From Chromobacterium phragmitis (GTDB taxonomy: Bacteria > Pseudomonadota > Gammaproteobacteria > Burkholderiales > Chromobacteriaceae): 64,000 nucleotides of DNA. The stretch lies in contig NZ_CP029495.1 in the NCBI RefSeq assembly GCF_003325475.1, positions 3,658,001 through 3,722,000 of the forward strand. Direction: 5' to 3'. Shown in pieces: positions 42,404 through 51,172 of the stretch (the stretch's first letter is position 1; each line of letters starts with the position of its first letter). The notes beneath the pieces were generated by a model. The model saw nothing but the letters and a program-made list of their open reading frames with translations. It was not told the origin of the DNA and searched no databases. The position numbers were made by a program, and so were the translations under genes.

Positions 42404-43375
42404 GTGGGTGCAAACTTGTTCTGGGTGTTCGTGGCCGCGGTCGTGGTCGGCGGGTTGCTGATTCTGCTTGGCGGCAAGAAGCAGGAAGGCGCCAAGGACT
42501 GGCCGCAGTCGGTGCAGTGGGGGTATCTGGCGCTGGTGATCGGCGGCTTCGGCCTCTTGTCCGATTACATGAGCTTCACCGCGGTGATGCTGGTGTTCGT
42601 GGCGATCACCGGCGTGGTGTGGGCGCTGGACAAGTGGCTGCTGGCCAAAAAGCGCGCAGCCGTAGGCGCCGAGACCGGCCATTTCGTCGATTATTCTCGC
42701 GGCTTCTTCCCGGTGATCCTGGTGGTGTTCGTGCTGCGCTCCTTCTTGGTGGAACCCTTCCAGATCCCGTCCAGCTCGATGCGGCCGGGCCTGGTAGTGG
42801 GCGATTTCATTCTGGTCAACAAGTTTGCCTATGGCGTTCGCGTGCCGGTGGCCAATAATGTATTGATTCCGGTAGGCAAGGTGCAGCATGGCGATGTGGT
42901 GGTGTTCAACTATCCGCCCAATCCCAAGATCAACTACATCAAGCGCGTGATCGGTTTGCCGGGCGATACCGTCGAGTACCGCAACAAGCGCCTGACCATC
43001 AACGGCAAGCCGTTGACCGACGTGGCGGACGGCACGTACGACTATATCGAGCAGGGCCTGGCGCAGATCACCGCGCAGCGTTTCCGCGAGGGGCATGGCG
43101 GCAAGGATTACCAGGTGCTGAACAATGTCGAAGCGCCGGTGCTGGCGCTGAGCCAGGTGCAGGACTTCCCCTATCGAGACAATTGCCGCTACGATGACAA
43201 TGGCTTTGTTTGCAAGGTGCCGCAGGGCCATTACTTCATGATGGGCGATAACCGCGACAACAGCTCCGACGGCCGTTACTGGGGCTTCGTCGACGACAGG
43301 CTGATGGTGGGCAAGGCCTTCATGATCTGGATGAATTTCTCCAACCTGTCCCGAATCGGCACCAAGATACAGTAA
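42404..43375 (+). CDS. lepB: signal peptidase I
   Basis: This 323-residue inner-membrane protease removes Sec signal peptides. Two or three N-terminal hydrophobic segments (VFVAAVVVGGLLILLGG; LALVIGGFG; ILVVFVLRSF) precede the catalytic domain with Ser125 (IPSSSM) and Lys180 (NYIKRVIGLPGDTV). The C-terminal box GDNRDNSSDGRYWG is intact. It starts with GTG immediately after the lepA TAA. The extra N-terminal membrane segment makes it longer than the minimal type but normal for betaproteobacteria. Confidence 0.97.
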   Translation: MGANLFWVFVAAVVVGGLLILLGGKKQEGAKDWPQSVQWGYLALVIGGFGLLSDYMSFTAVMLVFVAITGVVWALDKWLLAKKRAAVGAETGHFVDYSRGFFPVILVVFVLRSFLVEPFQIPSSSMRPGLVVGDFILVNKFAYGVRVPVANNVLIPVGKVQHGDVVVFNYPPNPKINYIKRVIGLPGDTVEYRNKRLTINGKPLTDVADGTYDYIEQGLAQITAQRFREGHGGKDYQVLNNVEAPVLALSQVQDFPYRDNCRYDDNGFVCKVPQGHYFMMGDNRDNSSDGRYWGFVDDRLMVGKAFMIWMNFSNLSRIGTKIQ

Positions 43376-43415
43376 CGACAAACAGGCCACGAACGGCCAT
43401 GACCGGGAGACGCGC

Positions 43416-43775
43416 ATGAAAAAGCAAAAAGGCTTGTCGGTAGTCGCGGTTTTATTGGTACTGGCCTTCGTAGGCTTTTGTCTGATGCTGGTGTTCAAGG
43501 TGGTGCCGGTTTATTCCGAATACGGCGACGTGCGCAATGCGTTGAAGGCGCTGTCTGCGGAAACCAACGTCGGCGAGCAGACGCTCCGGCGCGACTTCGA
43601 CAGCAAGGCCAATGTCGCAGGCATCGTCTCCGTCAAGGGCGAGAACCTGTTCGTGGTGGCCGGCAACGGCAGCAATTACCTGCGCGCCCAGTATCAGCGC
43701 GAAGTGCCTTTGTTCGGCAATGTCAGCCTGCTTTTCCATTTCGATACCCAGGCGGGTCAACCGCCTGCGCAATAA
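43416..43775 (+). CDS. DUF4845 membrane-anchored protein
   Basis: This 119-residue protein has one N-terminal transmembrane segment (VVAVLLVLAFVGFCLMLVFK) and a small periplasmic domain (VVPVYSEYGDVRNALKAL; NVSLLFHFDTQ). DUF4845 genes typically sit between lepB and rnc in betaproteobacteria, as here. Function is unknown, though the conserved place suggests a link to envelope maturation. GGGAGA precedes the ATG at 43416. Confidence 0.9.
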   Translation: MKKQKGLSVVAVLLVLAFVGFCLMLVFKVVPVYSEYGDVRNALKALSAETNVGEQTLRRDFDSKANVAGIVSVKGENLFVVAGNGSNYLRAQYQREVPLFGNVSLLFHFDTQAGQPPAQ

Positions 43776-43782
43776 CCATACC

Positions 43783-44493
43783 GTGACCCAGATAGACAAC
43801 CGTTTCCGGCGCCTGTCCCAGGCGCTGGATTATTCATTTCAAAAGCCGGAGCTGTTGCGCCAGGCGCTGACGCACCGCAGCTACAGCAGCGCCAACAACG
43901 AGCGCTTCGAGTTCGTCGGCGACAGCATCCTCAATTACACTGTGGCGCGCATGCTGTTCGACCAGTTTCCGCAACTGAGCGAGGGCGAGCTGTCGCGACT
44001 GCGCGCCAACCTGGTCAACCAGAACACGCTGGCGGAGATCGCCCATGAGCTGAAGCTGGGCGACTACCTCTATTTGGGCGAGGGCGAGCTCAAGAGCGGC
44101 GGCTTCAATCGGCCATCCATCCTGGCCGACGCGCTGGAGGCGACCTTCGCCGCCGTCAGCTTCGACGCCGATTTCGCCGCCGCCGAGCAGGTGGTGCGCC
44201 GCCAGTACAGCCAGCGCGTCGCCAACATCGACACCACGCGCCAGGCCAAGGACGCCAAGACCCGCTTGCAGGAAGCGCTGCAGGCGCGCAAGCTGGCCTT
44301 GCCGAAGTACCGCATCCAGTCGCAGAGCGGCGAAGCGCATGAACAATGGTTCAAGGTGGAGTGCGATCTGGGCGAGCTGGCCCTGATCTCCACCGGCGAA
44401 GGCGGCAGCCGCCGCGCCGCCGAGCAGCAGGCCGCCGAGGCGGCGCTGACCCTGCTGGAACAGAAACTCGCAGCAAGCAAGAAAAGATCATGA
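43783..44493 (+). CDS. rnc: ribonuclease III
   Basis: This 236-residue enzyme cleaves double-stranded RNA in rRNA processing and mRNA turnover. The N-terminal nuclease domain has the signature NERFEFVGDSILN with the catalytic Glu and Asp, and the C-terminal dsRNA-binding domain starts at KTRLQEALQARKLALPKY and has EGGSRRAAEQQAAEAAL. The GTG at 43783 is the likely start and gives normal length. The next gene, era, overlaps by four bases (ATGA). Confidence 0.96.
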   Translation: MTQIDNRFRRLSQALDYSFQKPELLRQALTHRSYSSANNERFEFVGDSILNYTVARMLFDQFPQLSEGELSRLRANLVNQNTLAEIAHELKLGDYLYLGEGELKSGGFNRPSILADALEATFAAVSFDADFAAAEQVVRRQYSQRVANIDTTRQAKDAKTRLQEALQARKLALPKYRIQSQSGEAHEQWFKVECDLGELALISTGEGGSRRAAEQQAAEAALTLLEQKLAASKKRS

Positions 44494-45380
44494 CCGATAC
44501 TCCATTCCATTGCGGCTTCGTCGCCATCGTCGGCCGTCCCAACGTGGGCAAGTCCACGCTGATGAACCACCTGATCGGCCAGAAGATCAGCATCACCTCC
44601 AAAAAATCGCAGACCACGCGCCATCGCGTCACCGGCATCCATACCGAAGACACGGCGCAGTTCGTCTTCGTCGACACTCCCGGATTCCAGACCTACCACA
44701 AGGGCGCGCTCAACGAGGCGCTCAACAAGAGCGTCAAGGACTCGCTGGGCAGCGTGGACTGCGTGTTGTTCCTGCTGGAGGCGATGCGTTTTACCGCCGC
44801 CGACCGCGAGGTGATGGCGTTGTTGCCGAAAAAGACCCCGGTCATCCTGGTGGTGAACAAGCTGGACAAGGCCAAGGACAAGCTGACGCTGCAGGCCTTC
44901 ATCAATGAGGTGACCGCCGAGTTCGAATTCGCCGGCGTGGAAGTGGTCAGCGCCAAGCATGGCCAGCGCCTGGCCGAGCTGCTGGATCAGGTGCGACCGC
45001 ATCTGCCGGAATCCATGCCGCTGTATCCGGAAGACATGATCACCGACAAGAACGAGCGCTTCCTGGCGGCCGAGATCGTGCGCGAAAAGCTGTTCCGCTA
45101 TCTGGGCGAAGAGCTGCCGTACGAGATGAACGTGGAAGTGGAAATGTTTGAGATGGATGGCGCGCTGCGCCGCATCCACATCGCGGTGCTGGTGGACAAG
45201 GAACATCAGAAGCCCATCGTGATCGGCCGGGCCGGCGAGAAATTGAAGAAAATCTCCACCGAGGCCCGCCTCGACATGGAAAAACTGTTCGACGGCAAGG
45301 TATTCCTGCAAGTGTGGGTGAAGGTGAAGTCCGGCTGGGCCGACGACGTCCGTTTCCTGCGAGAGTTCGGTCTGGACTGA
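44490..45380 (+). CDS. era: GTPase Era
   Basis: This 296-residue essential GTPase takes part in 16S rRNA 3'-end maturation and 30S assembly. The G domain has GRPNVGKSTLMN (G1), DTPGFQ (G3) and NKLDKAKD (G4), and the C-terminal KH domain carries VIGRAGEKLKKISTEAR. It is translationally coupled to rnc upstream and shares one base (TGATG) with the small gene downstream, in the classic rnc-era-recO order. Confidence 0.97.
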   Translation: MTDTPFHCGFVAIVGRPNVGKSTLMNHLIGQKISITSKKSQTTRHRVTGIHTEDTAQFVFVDTPGFQTYHKGALNEALNKSVKDSLGSVDCVLFLLEAMRFTAADREVMALLPKKTPVILVVNKLDKAKDKLTLQAFINEVTAEFEFAGVEVVSAKHGQRLAELLDQVRPHLPESMPLYPEDMITDKNERFLAAEIVREKLFRYLGEELPYEMNVEVEMFEMDGALRRIHIAVLVDKEHQKPIVIGRAGEKLKKISTEARLDMEKLFDGKVFLQVWVKVKSGWADDVRFLREFGLD

Positions 45381-45667
45381 TGACGGTATTGGACAGGCCG
45401 CCGACGCAGGCTTGCTGGGCGGCGAATCTTTCCGGAGAGGGCGCGGCGGCGGAGCTGTCGCGCTGCGCGCTGCGTCTGGCGGAAAGCCAGCCCGGCTGTC
45501 TGGGCGTGACCGTGGGGGACCGGGTCACGTATTGGGACAGCGTGGAGGCGATCGCGGCCTGGCGCTCGCGGGTGGAGTTGCTGGCGCGGCAGCGCCTGGG
45601 GCGCGGTGGCGATGAGGCCGTTTCCATCCAGGTCAGCCGGCGCCTGCCAGAGAGCGCGCCGGCATGA
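45380..45667 (+). CDS. small protein, possibly ABM-like (antibiotic-biosynthesis-monooxygenase fold)
   Basis: This 95-residue protein sits between era and recO, overlapping both. The stretch VTYWDSVEAIAAWRSRVELL resembles the YWxSxEAIxAWR segment of ABM-family dimeric ferredoxin-like proteins, and the ending ARQRLGRGGDEAVSIQVSRR is where that family has its last strand. No catalytic residues can be named. The tight overlaps suggest expression with era and recO, but most genomes lack a gene at this point. Confidence 0.65.
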   Translation: MTVLDRPPTQACWAANLSGEGAAAELSRCALRLAESQPGCLGVTVGDRVTYWDSVEAIAAWRSRVELLARQRLGRGGDEAVSIQVSRRLPESAPA

Positions 45668-46401
45668 GCCAGCCGGGACGGGTGGACAAGCAGCCTGCTT
45701 ACATTCTGCATACCCAGCCATACCGGGAAACCAGCTTGCTGCTGGAAGTGCTGACCCGCGATCATGGCCGTTTCAGCCTGGTGGCGCGCAGCGCGCGCCG
45801 TCCGCGTTCGGATCTGCGCGGCGTGCTGCTGCCGTTTCAGCCGCTGACTGTGTCCTGGTTCGGCAAGAGCGAGCTGCGGACGCTGCATTCGGCCGATTGG
45901 GATGGCGGCGTGCGGGCGTTGTCGGGCATGCCGCTGGTTTGCGGATTCTACTTGAATGAATTGATGATGAAGCTCACGGCGCGGGACGATCCCGAACCGC
46001 GGGCTTTTTCCGTTTATGACCACGCGGTGCGCGAGCTGTCGCGCGGCGTGCCTTTGTCCGCCGCCTTGCGCCGCTATGAGTTGAAGCTGTCGCAGGTGCT
46101 GGGCTATGCGCCGGCGCTGAACCGGGATGGGCGGGGCGACGCTATCGACCCGCAGCGGCATTATCTGTGCCGAGACGCAGCGCAGCCGGAGCCGGACGAC
46201 TATCCGGACCAGATGTTGAACGGCCGGGCGACCCGCATGACCGGCGAGGCGCTGCTGGCCATCCATGAAGATGATTTCAGCCTGCCGGCCACGCGCGGGC
46301 AGGCGCGGCAGCTGAGCCGGGTGTGGTTGTCCGCGCTATTGGGCGACGAGCCTTTGGCTTCGCGCCAATTATTGCAGGCCATCCAGTCCCTGTCGGATTG
46401 A
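45664..46401 (+). CDS. recO: DNA repair protein RecO
   Basis: This 245-residue protein helps RecF and RecR load RecA onto single-stranded DNA. The N-terminal OB fold (PAYILHTQPYRETSLLLEVLTRDHGRFSLVARSAR, seen in pieces) and the helical C-terminal domain are typical. The zinc-binding Cys set of Gram-positive RecO is absent, as is usual in proteobacteria. The ATG at 45664 overlaps the upstream stop (ATGA). Confidence 0.95.
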   Translation: MSQPGRVDKQPAYILHTQPYRETSLLLEVLTRDHGRFSLVARSARRPRSDLRGVLLPFQPLTVSWFGKSELRTLHSADWDGGVRALSGMPLVCGFYLNELMMKLTARDDPEPRAFSVYDHAVRELSRGVPLSAALRRYELKLSQVLGYAPALNRDGRGDAIDPQRHYLCRDAAQPEPDDYPDQMLNGRATRMTGEALLAIHEDDFSLPATRGQARQLSRVWLSALLGDEPLASRQLLQAIQSLSD

Positions 46402-46436
46402 TGGCGAATGAGAAAATGGAAATGAAGGGGAAGAAC

Positions 46437-47168
46437 ATGATTCTGTTGGGCGTAAACATCGATCACGTCGCCACGCTGCGCCAGGCGCGCGGCACCCGTT
46501 ATCCCAGTCCGGTGGAGGCTGCGCTGGTGGCGGAGTCCAGCGGCGCCGACCTGATCACCCTGCACCTGCGCGAAGACCGCCGCCACATCCAGGACGCCGA
46601 CGTGAAGGCGATGCGCCCGGTGCTGAAGACCCGGATGAACCTGGAAATGGCGATGACGCCGGAAATGCTGGCGCATGCGCTGGAAGTCGCGCCGGAAGAC
46701 GTGTGCCTGGTGCCGGAAAAGCGCGAGGAGGTCACCACCGAGGGCGGCCTGAACGTGCGCGGCCACTACGCCGACGTCAGCCACTACACCGCCAAGCTGA
46801 TCGAAGCCGGCATCCGCGTGTCCATCTTCATCGATCCCGACCGCGAACAGATCCAGAAGGCGTTTGATGCCGGCGCGCGCGTGATCGAGCTGCACACCGG
46901 CGCTTACGCCGACGCGCCGCACGCTCAGGAGAGAGACGCCGAGCTGGTCCGCATCCGCGACGCCGCCGAATTCGGCGCCAGCCTCGGCATGGTGGTCAAC
47001 GCCGGCCACGGTCTCAACTACCATAATGTCAAGCCCATCGCGGCCATCCCGCAGATCGCCGAGCTGAACATCGGCCACGCCATCGTCGCCCATGCGCTGT
47101 TCGTCGGCTTCCCGCAGGCGGTGCGCGAGATGAAGGCGTTGATGGTGGCAGGCCGCCAGGGGCTGTGA
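46437..47168 (+). CDS. pdxJ: pyridoxine 5'-phosphate synthase
   Basis: This 243-residue TIM-barrel enzyme makes pyridoxine phosphate in the DXP-dependent vitamin B6 pathway. LGVNIDHVATLRQARG, TLHLREDRRHI and VNAGHGLNYHN are the conserved active-site pieces (His and Glu residues). The ATG at 46437, with AAGGGG about 8 bases upstream, gives the usual start MILLGVNIDH; an ATG at 46401, overlapping the recO stop, would add 12 residues. The stop overlaps acpS. Confidence 0.96.
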   Translation: MILLGVNIDHVATLRQARGTRYPSPVEAALVAESSGADLITLHLREDRRHIQDADVKAMRPVLKTRMNLEMAMTPEMLAHALEVAPEDVCLVPEKREEVTTEGGLNVRGHYADVSHYTAKLIEAGIRVSIFIDPDREQIQKAFDAGARVIELHTGAYADAPHAQERDAELVRIRDAAEFGASLGMVVNAGHGLNYHNVKPIAAIPQIAELNIGHAIVAHALFVGFPQAVREMKALMVAGRQGL

Positions 47169-47545
47169 TGATTCGCGGCATCGGCACCGACCTGGTCGAA
47201 ATCGAGCGGATGGCTGAGCTCGTCCAGCGTTGGGGCGCCAAGGCCGGACGCCGCATTTTGACGGCGGCGGAGCAGGGCGAGTTAGAGGCGCATGCCGATC
47301 CCGCCCGTTTTCTCGCCAAGCGTTTCGCGGCCAAGGAAGCGTTCGCCAAGGCATTGGGCACCGGCGTGGTCGCGCCGGCGCTGTTGACGGCGATAGGCGT
47401 CGGCCATGATGAACTCGGCAAGCCATTGCTGGTCTTGTCGGATGAGCTGGCCGCTTTTGCCGCCGCGCGCGGCGTAAGCCGCATGCATGTTTCCATCAGC
47501 GACGAGCGCGGCCACGCCTTGGCCTTCGTCGTGCTTGAATCGTAG
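47168..47545 (+). CDS. acpS: holo-[acyl-carrier-protein] synthase
   Basis: This 125-residue enzyme transfers phosphopantetheine from CoA to acyl carrier protein. The Mg-binding Asp in GIGTDLVEIERM and Glu in FAAKEAFAKALGTG are present. It starts at the ATG overlapping the pdxJ stop (TGATG), in the usual pdxJ-acpS pair. nagZ follows after 108 bases. Confidence 0.96.
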   Translation: MIRGIGTDLVEIERMAELVQRWGAKAGRRILTAAEQGELEAHADPARFLAKRFAAKEAFAKALGTGVVAPALLTAIGVGHDELGKPLLVLSDELAAFAAARGVSRMHVSISDERGHALAFVVLES

Positions 47546-47653
47546 TACGGAGGCCCGCGGCCAGCCTTGGCAGGCGTCGCGGGGCAAAGAAGGGCGCTTC
47601 GCCATTTCTCCATGCCGGCATTGTCGCCGGCCACCATGGTCGAGGATGACACC

Positions 47654-48742
47654 ATGACCCAAACGACTTTGAATATCCCGCGCGGGCCGGTGATGGTTGA
47701 CATCGCTGGCTTCTCGCTGACCGAGCCGGAACGCGCGCGGCTGTCGCATCCGCTGGTGGGCGGCATTATTCTGTTCCGCCGCAATTTCCAGAACATCGAG
47801 CAACTGCGCGCCTTGACCGCCGACATCCGCGCCTTGCGCTCGCCGCATCTGCTGATCGCCGTCGATCATGAGGGCGGGCGCGTGCAGCGCTTCCTGGACG
47901 GCTTCACCCGCCTGCCGCCGATGAAGGTGCTGGGCGACGCCTGGGACGCGGACCGCGAGCAAGCGCGGAAGCTGGCCGAAACCGTGGGCTATGTGCTGGC
48001 GGCCGAGTTGTCCGCCTGCGGCGTCGATCTGTCCTTCACCCCGGTGCTGGACCTTGACTGGGAGCGCTGCGCCGTGATCGGCAACCGCGCTTTCCATCGC
48101 GATCCGGAGGCGGTGGCGGAACTGGCCGAGGCGCTGCAGCAGGGTTTGGGCCGCGGCGGCATGATGAGCTGCGGCAAGCATTACCCCGGCCACGGCTATG
48201 TGGAAGGCGACAGCCACCACCTGATGCCGCGGGACGACCGCAGCCTGGCTCAGATCGAACGCGACGATCTGGTGCCGTTCGCGCGGCTGGCCGACGCCGG
48301 CATGGGCGCGGTAATGCCGGCCCATGTGCTGTACCCGGCGGTGGACAGCCAGCCGGCGGGCTTCTCCAAGATCTGGCTGACCGACATCCTGCGCGGCAAG
48401 ATCGGATTCGACGGCGTGATCTTCTCCGACGCGCTGGACATGGCCGGCGCGGCCGGCGCGGGCACTTATGTGCAGCGCGCCGACGCGGCGCTGGCGGCCG
48501 GTTGCGACATGGTGCTGGTCTGCAACCAGCCGGCAGAGGCTGACACGATGCTGGCCGCGCTGACGCCGCCCCAGCAGCCCAAATTGGCCGAGCGCCTGGA
48601 GCGCATGGCGGGCAAGAGCCGCGCCGAGGATTGGCAGCGGCTGATCGCCGCGCCGGACTTCGCCGCCGCCCAGGCCGTGGTGAAGCAATTGGCGATGCCC
48701 AAGGACGCGCTGACCGGCCCGCAGGTAGGCGAGGCGCCCTAA
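47654..48742 (+). CDS. nagZ: beta-N-acetylhexosaminidase (peptidoglycan recycling)
   Basis: This 362-residue glycoside hydrolase family 3 enzyme removes GlcNAc from GlcNAc-anhydroMurNAc peptides in the cytoplasm. KHYPGHGYVEGDSHH holds the catalytic His and the flexible loop, and FSDALDM has the nucleophile Asp. The start MTQTTLNIPRG at 47654 follows GAGGAT and matches the family; the upstream in-frame extension is not family-like. Its products can induce AmpC-type beta-lactamases where AmpR is present. Confidence 0.96.
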   Translation: MTQTTLNIPRGPVMVDIAGFSLTEPERARLSHPLVGGIILFRRNFQNIEQLRALTADIRALRSPHLLIAVDHEGGRVQRFLDGFTRLPPMKVLGDAWDADREQARKLAETVGYVLAAELSACGVDLSFTPVLDLDWERCAVIGNRAFHRDPEAVAELAEALQQGLGRGGMMSCGKHYPGHGYVEGDSHHLMPRDDRSLAQIERDDLVPFARLADAGMGAVMPAHVLYPAVDSQPAGFSKIWLTDILRGKIGFDGVIFSDALDMAGAAGAGTYVQRADAALAAGCDMVLVCNQPAEADTMLAALTPPQQPKLAERLERMAGKSRAEDWQRLIAAPDFAAAQAVVKQLAMPKDALTGPQVGEAP

Positions 48743-48743
48743 G

Positions 48744-49223
48744 ATGCTGCCCGCCAGCTTGCGCGAGCTGGACGCCATCCGCGACGAATGCCGGATGATG
48801 GTGAATGGACGGGCTGCGCTGTCGGCCGGCGCCTCCGCCTTGCCCGCGCCCGGCATCGATGTGGCTGCCGACGTCGCCATCCTGCTGCAGCTGATCCCGG
48901 CGATCAATCAGCGCTTCGGCGTGGCGCCGGAGCAGATCGCCGGCTACGACGCGGCGCGCAAGCAGATGCTGTATCAGCTGATCCGCCGCGCCGGCGGCGC
49001 GCTGTTGGGGCTGGAAGTCACCCGGACGCTGTTGGCCGCTGTCGCCAAGCGCGCAGCCGGCCGCTGGGCCGGCAAGCAGGCGCTGAAGCTGGTGCCGGTA
49101 TTGGGTTGGGCGGCCAACGCCGCCATCGGCTTCGCCGCCATGCGCTATGTCGGCAACAGCCATATCGACGATTGTTACGCCGTCTGCCGGCGCATGCTGG
49201 AACAGGGCGGCGTTAAGCAGTGA
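48744..49223 (+). CDS. unknown membrane-associated protein
   Basis: This 159-residue protein begins one base after nagZ and so is probably cotranscribed. It has a helical N-terminal half and Gly/Ala-rich hydrophobic segments at about 100-113 (GLEVTRTLLAAVAK) and 122-145 (LVPVLGWAANAAIGFAAMRYVG), recalling DUF697/EcsC-type proteins without a clear match. I do not recognise a function. It overlaps the next, AT-richer gene by four bases. Confidence 0.75.
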   Translation: MLPASLRELDAIRDECRMMVNGRAALSAGASALPAPGIDVAADVAILLQLIPAINQRFGVAPEQIAGYDAARKQMLYQLIRRAGGALLGLEVTRTLLAAVAKRAAGRWAGKQALKLVPVLGWAANAAIGFAAMRYVGNSHIDDCYAVCRRMLEQGGVKQ

Positions 49224-49549
49224 ATTGCCACTATTTTGAAATGAAAGAAATTGACTGGAAGAAAGTCTTAGCTCAGCTCTTCGCGGCCACCGTGAATCAG
49301 CAGACTCTGGAAGAGGCGTCGGCGTTGATGATTTCCGTTAGCAAGGCAGATCTGGAATATCACGAGGAATGCCTCTCGGTATTTGTTCAAGCTTTGAGGG
49401 CGAGCGAAACTGACGCCGACTTTGTGATCTCATGCATCAATAAGAGCGGGTACTGGGTTGGTTCTGCTCAGGAGGCCAAGGATTTGTTACAGGAGTTCCG
49501 TAGCATTTATATCCGTGAATTCTGGAAAGCAACGGGGAGCACGGCATAG
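49220..49549 (+). CDS. unknown small acidic protein, AT-richer than neighbours
   Basis: This 109-residue soluble helical protein has no signal or membrane segment (MKEIDWKKVLAQLFAATV; VFVQALRASETDADFVISC; DLLQEFRSIYIREFWK). Its DNA is visibly richer in A/T and less biased at third codon positions than the genes around it, a possible sign of recent transfer. The GTG at 49220 overlaps the upstream stop; an ATG at 49241 is an equally good start. A strong hairpin follows. Size and composition recall immunity-type proteins, but no toxin partner is nearby and this is only a guess. Confidence 0.7.
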   Translation: MNCHYFEMKEIDWKKVLAQLFAATVNQQTLEEASALMISVSKADLEYHEECLSVFVQALRASETDADFVISCINKSGYWVGSAQEAKDLLQEFRSIYIREFWKATGSTA

Positions 49550-49556
49550 GGTATCA

Positions 49557-49588
49557 ACAACAAGGGCGAGTTAGCTCGCCCTTGTTGT
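49557..49588. terminator. 14-pair perfect hairpin after the AT-rich gene
   Basis: ACAACAAGGGCGAG (49557-49570) and CTCGCCCTTGTTGT (49575-49588) pair perfectly across a TTAG loop. There is no T run after it, so termination may be weak or Rho-assisted. It lies 20 bases before the CinA-like gene's start. Confidence 0.6.
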
Positions 49589-49607
49589 ACCAAACAGGAG
49601 CAAAAGC

Positions 49608-50372
49608 ATGCAAGTCGGCGCATTGATCATCGGCGACGAACTGCTGTCCGGCAAGCGGCAGGACAAGCATATGCAGGCCTTGATCCGCATCCTGGCCGCG
49701 CGCGGCATGAAGCTGGCCTGGGCCGAATATTTGGGAGACGATCCCGCCCGCATCGAAGCGGCCTTGCGCCGCGCTTTCGCCGGCGGCGATCTGGTGTTCA
49801 GCTTCGGCGGCATCGGCGCCACCCCGGACGACCATACCCGCGCTTGCGCCGCCCGCGCGCTGGGCGTGCCGCTGGCGCTGCATCCGGAGGCCAAAGCCTT
49901 GCTGGAGGCGCGCTTCGGGCCCGACGCGTATCCGCACCGCATCCAGATGGGCCAGTTTCCTCAAGGCGCCGCCATCATTCCCAATCCGGTCAACCAGATC
50001 GCCGGCTTCTCCTGCGGCAGCGTCCATTTCCTGCCGGGTTTTCCCAGCATGGCCTGGCCGATGGCGGAGTGGACGCTGGATACTCATTGCCGCCATCTGT
50101 TCAGCGATGAGCCCGATATCGAGGAAAGCTGCATCGCCGTCAATGCCCGCGAAGGAGACTTGATCGGCCTGATGCAGGACTTCACCTGCCGCTATCCTGC
50201 GCTCAAGCTGTCCAGCCTCCCCAATTTCGGCAACGAGGCGATTCCGCAGATGCATATCGAGTTTGGCTTTTCCGGTTTGCCGGCCTTGGTGGAGATTGCC
50301 ATCGCCGAATGGGTGAAGGCGTTGCAAGGGCTGGGGTATGAAGTGAGGGTGAAAGCCTCGGTCATGAAATAG
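49608..50372 (+). CDS. CinA-like molybdopterin-binding domain protein
   Basis: This 254-residue protein is the N-terminal MoaB/Mog-type domain of CinA without the C-terminal deamidase. The family's opening GALIIGDELLSGKRQDKH and FSFGGIGATPDDHTRACA (for GGxGPTxDD) are clear. Stand-alone versions are common in proteobacteria; an ADP-ribose or molybdopterin pyrophosphatase role is likely but not shown. CAGGAG precedes the ATG at 49608. Confidence 0.9.
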   Translation: MQVGALIIGDELLSGKRQDKHMQALIRILAARGMKLAWAEYLGDDPARIEAALRRAFAGGDLVFSFGGIGATPDDHTRACAARALGVPLALHPEAKALLEARFGPDAYPHRIQMGQFPQGAAIIPNPVNQIAGFSCGSVHFLPGFPSMAWPMAEWTLDTHCRHLFSDEPDIEESCIAVNAREGDLIGLMQDFTCRYPALKLSSLPNFGNEAIPQMHIEFGFSGLPALVEIAIAEWVKALQGLGYEVRVKASVMK

Positions 50373-50570
50373 CGCGCGCAGCGTCCGTCTGGGTTTTCCT
50401 GCCGATAGGGGGGCTTCAGGGTTGGAAACCCTCCGCTGAGCCATGGGATAGCGTCGCGGTTTTCCTTCGGCCGATCAAGCCGGCATCCCATATTCGGCGT
50501 TAAGGGCTGAACTCTTTCCGCCGCCGCCAGGTCGGAATGAAACCCCTATCGTTCTTTAAAGAGAAAAGAC

Positions 50571-51038
50571 ATGAGTGCCATCACTTATCGCGCCGCCCAT
50601 CCTGATGATGTGGCCATCTGCATCGTCATTCGCGGGCAAACCCGCGAGAATGCCATTTCAGAAACCAGTCTGAATGAATTGGGCATCACGCGTGACAGCT
50701 GGGCGCAAAGCGTGCGGGCCGGGACGTTGCCCGGCGTCGTGGCCGAGGCGGAAGGCAGCATCGTCGGATATTGTTTCGGCGATTCGCATAGCGGCGAGGT
50801 TGTGGTCTTGGCCCTGCTGCCGGATTTTGAAGGCATTGGCGTGGGCAGGGCCCTATTGACGCGGGTAATGGCCATCTTGCGCGATGCCGGCCATCGGCGG
50901 CTGTTTCTGGGCTGCAACAGTGATCCGCAGGTGCGCTCTCATGGTTTTTATCGCCGCTTGGGGTGGGTGTCAACCGGCGAGGTCGACCAGTACGGGGATG
51001 AAATGCTGGAGTTTGTGTTCCCGGCTGTCGGAGCTTGA
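50571..51038 (+). CDS. GNAT-family N-acetyltransferase
   Basis: This 155-residue acetyltransferase carries the CoA-binding motif A: VVVLALLPDFEGIGVGRALL (residues about 78-97), with Q/RxxGxG/A as FEGIGVG, and motif B around HGFYRRLGWVSTGEV. Substrate unknown. It is monocistronic, and a hairpin follows it near 51119-51149. The 198-base gap before it (50373-50570) holds a small AGGGTT/AACCCT hairpin near 50417 but nothing else I can name. Confidence 0.9.
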   Translation: MSAITYRAAHPDDVAICIVIRGQTRENAISETSLNELGITRDSWAQSVRAGTLPGVVAEAEGSIVGYCFGDSHSGEVVVLALLPDFEGIGVGRALLTRVMAILRDAGHRRLFLGCNSDPQVRSHGFYRRLGWVSTGEVDQYGDEMLEFVFPAVGA

Positions 51039-51118
51039 GCGCCCTGTCGAGCAGTTTCGCATGCGTTAGCGACGTGGGAGCGGGCGAAGGTCATGACGGC
51101 GCCTGGCTGTAGCGCGAA

Positions 51119-51149
51119 TGAAAACAGGCTGGCGATTTGCCGGCCTGTT
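51119..51149. terminator. terminator after the GNAT gene
   Basis: AACAGGCTGGC and GCCGGCCTGTT pair with one mismatch around a 5-base loop, and A and T residues flank both sides. It may serve both the acetyltransferase gene and the convergent lipoprotein gene. Confidence 0.65.
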
Positions 51150-51172
51150 TCTTGGAGGCGGCGCCGGCAGAA

